DNA of 7,386 nucleotides from positions 1-7,386 of the forward strand of contig JAHLBL010000080.1 in NCBI GenBank assembly GCA_020625635.1, written 5' to 3'. The DNA is from a bacterium (GTDB lineage: Bacteria > Bacillota > Clostridia > Oscillospirales > Acutalibacteraceae). A model generated the notes under the pieces. That model saw nothing but the letters and a program-made list of their open reading frames with translations, did not search any database and was not told the origin of the DNA. A program made the position numbers and the translations under genes. Position 1 is the first letter of the stretch. Each line of letters starts with the position of its first letter. Below are positions 1 through 6,207 of the stretch, piece after piece.

Positions 1-1143
1 CTCTGGTGCTGGTTTACGGGTGTTTTCGGTATCGCGACAAAGTACGCGGAGTCGCTGATTTCGGTTAAATATCGTGTAAAGACAAAGGACGGACGTATGC
101 TCGGCGGCGCGATGTACGCGCTTGAACGCGGGCTGAAGCTGAAATGGCTCGGCGTACTGTTCGCGATGTTTACTCTGCTCGCGTCGTTCGGAATCGGCTC
201 GGGAGTACAGGTCAACGCGATTTCCGAAATTATGAACAACGAATTCAACGGTGACGGAACTCTAAACGTAGTTCTGTTCGGGCACTCCTTCTCGATAGTA
301 TCTATCATAGTCGGAGTAGTGATTTCGGGAATTACCGCCGTCGTGATTTTCGGCGGCATCAAGTCGATTTCAAAGGTGTGCGAGCTGCTTGTGCCCGCGA
401 TGGCGGCGTTCTATATTATCGGCTGCTTGATTATCCTAGGTATGAATTTCAGCTACCTCGGCGAAGCTCTGGCGCTGATTGTAAAATCCGCGTTCACACC
501 GATCGCCGCGACTGGCGGATTTATCGGCTCGACAATTATTGTTGCCGCGCGTCAGGGCGTCGCGAGAGGTCTGTTCTCCAACGAATCGGGACTTGGCTCA
601 GCTCCGATAGTTGCCTCAGCCGCGCAGTCGAGAAACCCCGTGCGTCAGGCGATGATTTCCTCAACGGGAACATTCTGGGATACCGTTGTCGTATGTCTTA
701 TCACGGGACTTGTGCTCGTCAGCTCGATGATAAAGAACGCTCCCGACTTTGTCGGAGCTCAGAAGGGCGAGCTTACCTACATAGCGTTCAGTCAGCTTCC
801 CGTAATCGGAACGCCGATACTCGTTATAGGAATCGTGGCGTTCGCGTACTCGACGGTGCTCGGCTGGTCATATTACGGCGAGCGGTGTGTGGAGTATCTG
901 TTCGGCACAAAGGGTATGATTCCCTATAAGCTGATATTTATCGCGGTGCTTCTTGTCGGTCCTGTCGTTTCGCTCGATATCGTGTGGAAGCTCTCCGATA
1001 TCTTCAACGCGCTTATGGCGATACCGAACCTTGCAGCCGTGCTGCTGCTTTCAAATGTAGTTGTTAAGGAAACCAAGTATTATCTGCACGGAAACCGTCT
1101 CGAAGCTTATGACAGGACGGAAATCCCGCAGGTTGACAAATAA
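1..1143 (+). CDS. AGCS-family sodium:alanine/glycine symporter (5'-truncated by window edge)
   Basis: This is an integral membrane symporter that would import a small neutral amino acid, probably alanine or glycine, with sodium. The frame is open from base 1, so the true start lies outside the window; the ATG at 97 is internal. The visible 380 residues are shorter than the roughly 440-470 usual for the family, so about 60-90 N-terminal residues are missing. The fragment opens inside the family signature (LWCWFTGVFGIATKYAESL, like the usual FWMWxTAxxGMATKYAE), followed by DGRMLGGAMYALERGL. Further on it has the conserved RGLFSNESGLGSAPIVASAA and a GTFWDTVVVCLITGLVLV helix. Several long hydrophobic segments continue to a short charged C-terminus. 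A near-consensus promoter starts 5 bp after the stop, so the next gene is probably transcribed separately. Family assignment is firm; the substrate cannot be read from the sequence. Confidence 0.93.
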   Translation, partial: LWCWFTGVFGIATKYAESLISVKYRVKTKDGRMLGGAMYALERGLKLKWLGVLFAMFTLLASFGIGSGVQVNAISEIMNNEFNGDGTLNVVLFGHSFSIVSIIVGVVISGITAVVIFGGIKSISKVCELLVPAMAAFYIIGCLIILGMNFSYLGEALALIVKSAFTPIAATGGFIGSTIIVAARQGVARGLFSNESGLGSAPIVASAAQSRNPVRQAMISSTGTFWDTVVVCLITGLVLVSSMIKNAPDFVGAQKGELTYIAFSQLPVIGTPILVIGIVAFAYSTVLGWSYYGERCVEYLFGTKGMIPYKLIFIAVLLVGPVVSLDIVWKLSDIFNALMAIPNLAAVLLLSNVVVKETKYYLHGNRLEAYDRTEIPQVDK

Positions 1144-1148
1144 CGCCG

Positions 1149-1177
1149 TTGACATCGGCTGTGAATAAGTGTAAAAT
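1149..1177 (+). promoter_or_regulatory. Sigma-70/SigA-type promoter for the glycosyltransferase gene
   Basis: A perfect -35 hexamer TTGACA (1149-1154) is followed by a 17-bp spacer and a 5/6 -10 hexamer TAAAAT (1172-1177). It begins only 5 bp after the symporter stop codon, and transcription should start near 1184. This predicts a 5' leader of about 44 nt for the glycosyltransferase gene. Confidence 0.75.
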
Positions 1178-1185
1178 AGGGGAGT

Positions 1186-1200
1186 GGAGCGATCTGCTCC
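1186..1200 (+). terminator. Small hairpin: weak terminator of the symporter transcript or 5' leader stem
   Basis: GGAGC (1186-1190) and GCTCC (1196-1200) form a 5-bp stem with a GATCT loop, followed by CTTTATTCTGTTT, a poor U-tract. A competing pairing, GGGAG (1180-1184) with CTCCC (1197-1201), uses the same 3' bases. The hairpin lies just downstream of the predicted start of the glycosyltransferase transcript. It may therefore partly terminate the symporter mRNA, or sit at the 5' end of the next mRNA as a stabilising stem. The terminator role is uncertain. Confidence 0.35.
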
Positions 1201-1213
1201 CTTTATTCTGTTT

Positions 1214-1230
1214 AGAAGGCGATTGATTTG
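1214..1230 (+). promoter_or_regulatory. Ribosome binding site deciding a TTG start
   Basis: AGAAGG at 1214-1219 lies 8 nt before a TTG codon at 1228-1230. No ATG or GTG lies at the right place in this frame, and translation from TTG gives the standard N-terminus of the glycosyltransferase fold (KLSLVVPCYNE). Confidence 0.8.
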
Positions 1231-2160
1231 AAATTATCATTGGTTGTTCCCTGCTATAACGAACAGGACAATGTTGAACTGTTTTACGAGGAAACTGTCA
1301 AGGCGTTCAGCGGAGTCGGATTTGACTACGAATTTGTTTTTGTAAACGACGGCAGCCGCGACAAAACCCTTGAAAAATTAAAAAAGCTCTACGAGGACAA
1401 GCTCGAGAGCAATATTACGGTTGTGTCGTTCAGCCGAAACTTCGGCAAGGAAAGCGCTATTTACGCGGGAATAAAAAACAGCACAGGCGATTACATCAGC
1501 CTTATTGACGCGGATTTGCAGCAGCGTCCCGAGGTCGTGCTGGAAATGATGGATATTCTCGAAAAAGAGCCCGAGTACGATTGCGTGGCGGCTTATCAGG
1601 ATAAGCGCAAGGAAAATTCAATAATGACGGGCTTCAAGACGGGCTTTTACAAGCTCATTAACAAGCTCAGCGAAATAAAGCTTAGAGCGGACGCGAGTGA
1701 TTTCAGAACATTTACGCGCGGAGTTGCCGACGCGATCCTCGAGATGGGCGAGTATCACCGTTTTTCAAAGGGTATTTTCAGCTGGATAGGCTTTAACACG
1801 AAATTTATTCCCTATGAGGTTCAGGAGCGCAACGCGGGTGAGACAAAATGGGGCTTTAAAAAGCTTGTGAAATACGCTCTCGAGGGTATTTCCGCGTTCT
1901 CCACAAAACCGCTCAAGCTCGCGACCTATATCGGAATGTTTACTTCGTTCGCGGCGATTGTATATCTGGTTGTTGTCGTAATCCAGAGGCTGTTCTTTAA
2001 TGTCGCCGTCAGCGGTTACGCGACTATCGTCGGACTGATACTCCTACTCGGAGGAATTCAGCTTTTCTGTATCGGAATAATCGGCTCGTACCTTGCGAAA
2101 ATTTATATTCAGGGCAAGCACCGACCGATATATATCGCAAAGGAAATTTTGAAAAGATAA
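1228..2160 (+). CDS. Membrane-anchored family 2 glycosyltransferase (GtrB/DPM1-like, polyprenyl-phosphate type)
   Basis: This 310-residue protein probably transfers a sugar from a nucleotide sugar to a polyprenyl phosphate at the inner membrane face, feeding modification of a surface polymer. The N-terminal GT-A domain begins with LVVPCYNEQ (residues 5-13), then VNDGSRD (39-45) and FSRNFGKESAIYAGI (68-82). The metal and donor-binding DAD motif falls at 94-96 within LIDADLQQRPE. The family motif RNAGETKWGFKKLVKYALEGI (from 201) precedes two transmembrane helices (about 231-253 and 264-288) and a basic tail, as in GtrB, CsbB and YkoT-type enzymes. The start is TTG at 1228, supported by AGAAGG (1214-1219) eight bases upstream and by LVVPCYNE sitting at the expected distance from the N-terminus. 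It has its own promoter. No flippase or acceptor gene is adjacent, so sugar and target are unknown. Confidence 0.93.
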   Translation: MKLSLVVPCYNEQDNVELFYEETVKAFSGVGFDYEFVFVNDGSRDKTLEKLKKLYEDKLESNITVVSFSRNFGKESAIYAGIKNSTGDYISLIDADLQQRPEVVLEMMDILEKEPEYDCVAAYQDKRKENSIMTGFKTGFYKLINKLSEIKLRADASDFRTFTRGVADAILEMGEYHRFSKGIFSWIGFNTKFIPYEVQERNAGETKWGFKKLVKYALEGISAFSTKPLKLATYIGMFTSFAAIVYLVVVVIQRLFFNVAVSGYATIVGLILLLGGIQLFCIGIIGSYLAKIYIQGKHRPIYIAKEILKR

Positions 2161-2178
2161 AAACTTCACCGAAAAAAT

Positions 2179-2219
2179 ATGCCTGCAAGTTACGGATCAA
2201 GTCCGTAGCTTGCAGGCAT
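2179..2219. terminator. Bidirectional intrinsic terminator between convergent genes
   Basis: Arms 2179-2196 and 2202-2219 (ATGCCTGCAAGTTACGGA and its near-perfect complement) form an 18-bp stem with one G.U wobble and a 5-nt loop TCAAG. On the plus strand it is followed by TTTATTCTAT. On the minus strand it is followed by ATTTTTTC, a six-T run from the A-tract at 2172-2177. It lies 18 bp after the glycosyltransferase stop and 21 bp after the patatin stop, so it can end both transcripts. The T-run is better for the minus-strand operon. Confidence 0.9.
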
Positions 2220-2240
2220 TTATTCTATAGTCCGGATATA

Positions 2241-3092
2241 TTATTCGCCTGACAAAAACTCCTCGAGCTCCCTGAGCCGCTTGTTCGCGGCGTCTCTGCC
2301 GAGCTTGTAGGTTGCCCGCATTACGTCGGGGTCGTGCTCGATTCTTCCTATCGGAAGAGGCTCGTCGGGGAGAATGACGAACGCCCTTCCCGCTTTTTCC
2401 TGCTCAAAAAGGAATTCGCGGCTGAGGTTGTAGTCTAAGTGGCGGTTTTTGATTGTGTTGTAGATATTCGGATATTTTCTCAGCGACAGCTTTAACAGCG
2501 AAAGCTTCGACGATTTTTGCTTTGTAAATTTTCTTGGTTGTGTAAGCACCGCGACGTTGCGCTCACAGCCCGATTTTATTATGAACTTGATCGGTATTGA
2601 GTCAGCCATACCTCCGTCGAGATAAAGGCTGTCGCCGACCTTAACGGGCTTGGAGACGAGCGGCATTGACGCCGAGGCGCGTATCCACTCCATAGTATCG
2701 CCGTCCGCACGCTCACAAAGGTGATAGACGGCTTTGCCGCTGTACATATCCGTGCATACAACGTAGAATTTTATCGGGTTTTCATTAAAGGTTTTTCGGT
2801 CGAAAACGTCGAGCTCGTCGGGAATCGTGTGATAACAGAACTTCGCGTTAAACAGGTTGCCTGTTTTTATCAGCGAGGAGGTGCTGCAATAGCGCTTATC
2901 CCTTGCGAATCTTGTGTTGTAGCGGATTACTCTGCCGATTTGCCGTGATTTATAATTGCATCCGAAAGCAGCGCCCGCCGACACACCGACGAGTGTGTCG
3001 AACGTGATGCCGTGTTCCATCAGAACGTCAATGACGCCTGCGGAAAACAGACCGCGCATAGCGCCGCCTTCAAGCACTAAGCCGTTTTTCAT
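2241..3092 (-). CDS. Patatin-like phospholipase family protein
   Basis: A 283-residue serine hydrolase of the patatin/RssA/YjjU type, predicted to act on phospholipid or other acyl esters. The oxyanion loop is EGGAMRG (residues 8-14), the nucleophile elbow GVSAG (36-40, Ser38), and the second dyad residue Asp159 in LYLDGGMADSIP; the Ser-Asp pair is intact. There is no signal peptide or transmembrane helix, so it should be cytosolic. The C-terminal part (about 180-283) is basic and fits the extension seen in clostridial YjjU-like proteins. The ATG overlaps the pullulanase stop as ATGA (3089-3092), and only a weak GGGA (3098-3101) precedes it. Translation is thus probably coupled to the gene before it. 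It ends at the bidirectional terminator. The substrate is unknown, and its place behind a secreted starch enzyme is not explained by known function. Confidence 0.92.
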   Translation of the reverse strand: MKNGLVLEGGAMRGLFSAGVIDVLMEHGITFDTLVGVSAGAAFGCNYKSRQIGRVIRYNTRFARDKRYCSTSSLIKTGNLFNAKFCYHTIPDELDVFDRKTFNENPIKFYVVCTDMYSGKAVYHLCERADGDTMEWIRASASMPLVSKPVKVGDSLYLDGGMADSIPIKFIIKSGCERNVAVLTQPRKFTKQKSSKLSLLKLSLRKYPNIYNTIKNRHLDYNLSREFLFEQEKAGRAFVILPDEPLPIGRIEHDPDVMRATYKLGRDAANKRLRELEEFLSGE

Positions 3093-5491
3093 GAAAGTCC
3101 CGCAAGCTTTTTCTGAATTGCGGTACAGTCCTTTATATTGACTTTGCCGTTGCCGTCGTAATCAGCTAACAGTGTCTGCTCCGCGTCGAGTGTAGAGAGA
3201 GAGGCGATACTCTTCTGGATCTCGGTGCAGTCCTTGATATTAACCTTGCCGCTGCGGTCAACGTCACCCTTTTCGTACTTCGGCTTGGGTTCTGTCTGTG
3301 TGACGGTTTCGGTCTGAGTCTGTGTCTGGGTTTCTGTCGCTGTAGTAGGCTGTGTGGGATCTGTGGGATCGGGTGTCGACTCAAAGCTCTGTTTATCAAC
3401 GGCGATCACCATTGAGTACGCGCCGACGGTGAAGTTGCCGCCCGATACGGTGGAAAGCTTTTTAACTCCCGCGGACTGACTGTTCGCGATTACGACCCAG
3501 TCGGAGCCCTCGGAGCCGTCAAGCTTGTAGTTTATCTGACTGGCAGAGCTGTTGGCGATAACGGCGAGCTTTTTCCATTCGCCCGACTTGTTGTTGTGCC
3601 ATACAGCCGCGTAGGTTGTGGAGCTGCCCGAGCCCGAATAGCTCTTGTAGCCCGAAAGCGAGCTCTTTGTGTCGTCTCTCAGCGGAGAGAAACGCTCTCT
3701 TATCTCACGTGTGCCTCTGTAGTAGTTAATGATGTCGGCGTTGGTCTGGACGTTGCCCCAGTCGATCATATTAAGTCCCGCGGGGGATTTGTAGCTGTTT
3801 TCGTCGTTATCCTTTGAGCGTCCCATTTCCTCGCCCGCGAGCATAAATGTAACACCCTGCGACATATTGAGAAGTCCGCCCGCGAGCTTGTTCTGAGCGG
3901 CGAGCTTGTCGTTGCGCTGACGGAAGTTTGTAACACCCTGTGACGCGGCGAGCCTGTCCCAAAGCGTCTGGTTATCGTGACAAGAGGTATATGTAACGGT
4001 CTGTGAAGGAGCTTTTGATACCCACTGATAGGTTTTTGCGTCGTGAGTGCCCTGTGTGTTTCCGATAATACCCTCGTTGAGTTCTTTCATAGAGGAGGCG
4101 TTGCCCTGAACCCAGCCCTTGCCTTTGAGCTCAAATACAGAGCCCTTTACGGCGTCGCGGATTCCGTCGTTGAAGATAGCGACTCTCTCGTCGAGAAGAT
4201 TTGAATTAAAGCGGTCTGCCTCGTGGAACTGCTGTCCCGTCCAGGTCTTGTCGGGATATGTGCAGGCGCCGCCTGTCCAGCCCTCGCCCCAGATGGTGAG
4301 TCTCGGGTCGACCTTGTCCATTTCCTTGCGGAGAAGGTTCATGGTCTCTACATCATGAACGCCCATAAGGTCAAAGCGGAAGCCGTCGATGTGGTACTCG
4401 TTTACCCAGTACATACAGGACTGAATAAGGAAGTTTCTGAACATTCTGCGCTCGGAGGCTGTCTCGTTGCCGCAGCCCGAGCCGTCGGAGTATTTTCCGT
4501 TAGCCTGCATTCTGTAGTAGTAATTGGGAACGCACTTCTCGAAGGAGGAGTCGGGAGCGGAGTAGGTGTGGTTGTAAACGACATCCATTACGACCGAGAG
4601 TCCCGCGTTATGGAGCGCCTGGATCATCTGCTTGCATTCCTTGATTCTTACGTTTCCGTCGTTGGGATTTGATGAGTAGGAGCCCTCGGGTACGTTGTAG
4701 TTTACGGGATCGTAGCCCCAGTTGAACTGGTCGGCGCTGCCGCCCTCGTCGATAGAGCCGAAGTCATAGAACGGCGTAATCTGTACGGTTGTAACTCCGA
4801 GCTTCTTAACGTAATCGAGCAGAGTGGCGTATTTGCCCTGCTTGTTGAGGGTCGTGCCTGTCTCGGTGAAGGCGAGGAACTTACCTCTGTTTTTGCTCGA
4901 AACGCCCGACTTCGTGTCCCATGAGAAGTCTTTTACGTGAACCTCCCATACGTAGGAGTCTGTGCTCTTTGCGGGAGCGATATGAACGTCCTTGTCCCAG
5001 CCTGCGGGGTCGGTGTCGTCGAGGTTAACGATCTGCGACCTCTTGCCATTTATACCTGTAGCGACCGAGTAGATGTCCTGCGTCTCCTTGGTCTGCTGGT
5101 TCTGACCGCGCACGTTTGTAGCCGTAACGGTGTAGGTGTAGAATTTGTTTTTGAGGTCGCCGTTTATAGTAGCTGACCAAACGCCGTTGGAGCTGTTGTA
5201 GTTCATATTCTGGGAGCTTATCTGATTGCCGCCGCTGCCCTGTGAGTAGAGGTTTACTTTTACCTCTTTAGCGGTAGGAGCCCATACCTTAAAGGTTGTG
5301 CCTGACTTTGAGTATGTAGCGCCGAGATCCTTGCCGTCGTAGCCGCAGCGTGAGTCGAGCGACTGAGAGGCGTTCGTGTAATCATTTGAGGCGCCTGAGG
5401 TTGCGGCGGGTGTGTCGACCGCGTCAGCAAATACTGCAGAGGTCGCCAGAAGTGCTGTCGTAAGGACAGCGCATAAAAGCTTTTTTAACAT
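3089..5491 (-). CDS. pulA: Secreted type I pullulanase with CBM48, GH13 catalytic domain and C-terminal dockerin
   Basis: An 800-residue extracellular enzyme that should hydrolyse alpha-1,6 bonds of pullulan, amylopectin or limit dextrins. A signal peptide spans residues 1-24 (MLKK, hydrophobic core, likely cut after ADA). A CBM48-like domain follows at about 50-145 (LGATYSKSGTTFKVWAPTAKEV). The pullulanase signature is FNWGYDP (256-262; usual form YNWGYDP). GH13 regions are all present: DVVYNH (303-308), GFRFDLMG with nucleophile Asp374, WGEGW with acid/base Glu403, and CHDNQTLWDRL with Asp506. A C-terminal beta domain ends near 698. A Thr/Gln/Pro linker (705-738) leads to a type I dockerin (741-800). 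The start is supported by GGAGG (5499-5503) 7 nt before the ATG. It is preceded by a TetR-type gene, followed by an overlapping patatin gene, and lies near a divergent glgB. The dockerin implies binding to a cohesin scaffold, as in Ruminococcus amylosomes; no scaffoldin is in the window. Confidence 0.95.
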   Translation of the reverse strand: MLKKLLCAVLTTALLATSAVFADAVDTPAATSGASNDYTNASQSLDSRCGYDGKDLGATYSKSGTTFKVWAPTAKEVKVNLYSQGSGGNQISSQNMNYNSSNGVWSATINGDLKNKFYTYTVTATNVRGQNQQTKETQDIYSVATGINGKRSQIVNLDDTDPAGWDKDVHIAPAKSTDSYVWEVHVKDFSWDTKSGVSSKNRGKFLAFTETGTTLNKQGKYATLLDYVKKLGVTTVQITPFYDFGSIDEGGSADQFNWGYDPVNYNVPEGSYSSNPNDGNVRIKECKQMIQALHNAGLSVVMDVVYNHTYSAPDSSFEKCVPNYYYRMQANGKYSDGSGCGNETASERRMFRNFLIQSCMYWVNEYHIDGFRFDLMGVHDVETMNLLRKEMDKVDPRLTIWGEGWTGGACTYPDKTWTGQQFHEADRFNSNLLDERVAIFNDGIRDAVKGSVFELKGKGWVQGNASSMKELNEGIIGNTQGTHDAKTYQWVSKAPSQTVTYTSCHDNQTLWDRLAASQGVTNFRQRNDKLAAQNKLAGGLLNMSQGVTFMLAGEEMGRSKDNDENSYKSPAGLNMIDWGNVQTNADIINYYRGTREIRERFSPLRDDTKSSLSGYKSYSGSGSSTTYAAVWHNNKSGEWKKLAVIANSSASQINYKLDGSEGSDWVVIANSQSAGVKKLSTVSGGNFTVGAYSMVIAVDKQSFESTPDPTDPTQPTTATETQTQTQTETVTQTEPKPKYEKGDVDRSGKVNIKDCTEIQKSIASLSTLDAEQTLLADYDGNGKVNIKDCTAIQKKLAGLS
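3092..3271 (-). other. Type I dockerin domain of the pullulanase
   Basis: Two 22-residue calcium-loop and helix repeats: DVDRSGKVNIKDCTEIQK (from residue 743) and DYDGNGKVNIKDCTAIQK (from residue 777). Calcium ligand positions 1, 3, 5, 9 and 12 hold D, D, S/N, N, D. The usual cohesin-recognition positions 10-11 are I-K and 17-18 are Q-K in both copies, so the module is almost perfectly two-fold symmetric. This is consistent with a dual binding mode. The partner cohesin is not in the window. Confidence 0.93.
3278..3379 (-). repeat. Low-complexity Thr/Gln/Glu/Pro linker
   Basis: Residues 705-738 of the pullulanase are made almost only of T, Q, E, P and D, with repeated TQ and TE dipeptides (TETQTQTQTETVTQTEPKP). 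This is a flexible linker of the kind that joins catalytic cores to dockerins. The matching DNA is a run of imperfect CTGTGT/CTGTCT-like units, a likely site of length variation between strains. Confidence 0.8.
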
Positions 5492-5498
5492 AAAATTT

Positions 5499-5541
5499 CC
5501 TCCGTTAATTTCAAAACATTGTTAAATTACCTCACATTATA
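5499..5541 (-). promoter_or_regulatory. Promoter (-10) and ribosome binding site of the pullulanase-patatin operon
   Basis: On the minus strand a perfect TATAAT lies at 5541-5536 and a strong GGAGG at 5503-5499, seven bases before the ATG at 5491. At 17-bp spacing the -35 position reads TAAATA, a poor match; the nearest better hexamer, TTGAAT (5569-5564), is 22 bp away. A good -10 with a weak -35 suggests a promoter needing help from an activator. An inverted repeat brackets the -10. Confidence 0.5.
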
Positions 5542-5560
5542 TTGTATATCTTTTGAGGTA
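5528..5560. promoter_or_regulatory. Inverted repeat (candidate operator) around the pullulanase promoter
   Basis: TACCTCA (5528-5534) and TGAGGTA (5554-5560) are perfect 7-bp inverted arms separated by 19 bp. The spacer contains the -10 TATAAT of the pullulanase promoter. On the minus strand one arm falls between the -35 and -10 positions and the other at the expected start of transcription, a suitable geometry for a dimeric regulator. As RNA it would be a weak hairpin with a 19-nt loop and no U-tract, so a terminator for the upstream gene is less likely. Confidence 0.45.
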
Positions 5561-5565
5561 TTTAT

Positions 5566-6105
5566 TCAAGTGATTTCCTCAAATAATTTGCCGAACAGGG
5601 ACATTGTGGTCTTTTTCAGCATATCTGCACCAAAAGAACGGTTGCGAAGGTGCGCGTGATATGCGCCTTGCACCATAAAACTGAGCAAAATATTGTTTTC
5701 GGGACTGTCCCAGCTCCTCGGAGCAGTCGCGAAGAGGTATTGCCTGAGTCTGTCCTCGAGGTGGTAGATAAAGGAATTGTTCTCGTGACCTGAAAATAGA
5801 GTTTCGATATCAGCAGAATGCTTGATGATTGAGTTGCTGAGCTGTTCGGCAAAACGCACCATATCCTCGCGGCTGTTAAAAGGATTGACGCCGCGCACCG
5901 AGCCGATGATATTGTCGATAAGCTCCAGTTCCAGCTTGTCCGAAAGGTCGTAGATATCATTATAGTGCAGATAGAAGGTCGCCTTGTTGATCATTGCCAT
6001 TTCGCTGAGCTCTTTTACGCTGATTTTTTCAAGGTTTTTCTTCTTTCTCAGCTCATAAAATGCCTCATTTATATTTTTTTTCGTTCTTTTAACTCTTAAA
6101 TCCAT
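5566..6105 (-). CDS. TetR/AcrR-family transcriptional regulator
   Basis: A 179-residue regulator with an N-terminal TetR-type DNA-binding domain: RVKRTKKNINEAFYELRKKK (residues 4-23) forms the first helix region. The helix-turn-helix is at about 28-48, ISVKELSEMAMINKATFYLHY, ending in the family hallmark TFYLHY (43-48). The C-terminal part (about 60-179) is the usual all-helical ligand-binding and dimer domain, too divergent to name an effector. The start ATG at 6105 has AAGGAAG (6112-6118) six bases upstream. It lies directly upstream of the pullulanase on the same strand (74-bp gap with a separate promoter) and divergent from glgB, so it may control the alpha-glucan genes, itself, or both. 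Proteins of this type often act on efflux or lipid genes, so its target here is inferred from position only. Confidence 0.93.
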   Translation of the reverse strand: MDLRVKRTKKNINEAFYELRKKKNLEKISVKELSEMAMINKATFYLHYNDIYDLSDKLELELIDNIIGSVRGVNPFNSREDMVRFAEQLSNSIIKHSADIETLFSGHENNSFIYHLEDRLRQYLFATAPRSWDSPENNILLSFMVQGAYHAHLRNRSFGADMLKKTTMSLFGKLFEEIT

Positions 6106-6122
6106 AATTTACTTCCTTCTTA

Positions 6123-6177
6123 ATAGACACTTTTTATAATATAGTAGCATAAACGACTAAATAATACAAGTGACTAT
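6123..6177. promoter_or_regulatory. Inverted repeat flanking the tetR promoter (candidate autoregulatory sites)
   Basis: ATAGACACTT (6123-6132) and AAGTGACTAT (6168-6177) are inverted 10-bp arms with one mismatch, separated by 35 bp. The right arm overlaps the -35 and the left arm lies downstream of the -10. A related half-site, AACGACTAA (6152-6160), sits between them in direct orientation to the right arm (CGACTA/TGACTA). Such placement fits autoregulation by the adjacent TetR-type protein, though the arms are further apart than in most single TetR operators. Confidence 0.4.
6141..6169 (-). promoter_or_regulatory. Candidate promoter of the TetR-type gene
   Basis: On the minus strand TTGTAT (6169-6164) and TACTAT (6146-6141) are separated by exactly 17 bp. 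They lie 35 bp or more upstream of the start codon, in an AT-rich stretch. The matches are moderate (3/6 and 4/6), but position and spacing are good. The whole promoter lies inside the inverted repeat at 6123-6177. Confidence 0.4.
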
Positions 6178-6207
6178 AGAAAATTATATAAAAATAATAT
6201 ATACTTT

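Noticed and set aside
378..929. 183-codon open frame on the plus strand, out of frame with the symporter
   Set aside because: It is very rich in Arg, Cys and Ser, a typical off-frame composition, while the other frame gives conserved symporter motifs.
3970..3990. CHDNQTLWD at GH13 region IV instead of the SHDN often seen in pullulanases
   Set aside because: The catalytic His-Asp pair is intact and a Cys before it occurs in clostridial pullulanases as far as I recall, so this is not a defect.
4223..4672. 149-codon open frame on the plus strand inside the pullulanase gene
   Set aside because: It is antisense to the catalytic core of a clearly recognised enzyme, has no ribosome binding site of note and resembles no family; it is a shadow of the real frame.
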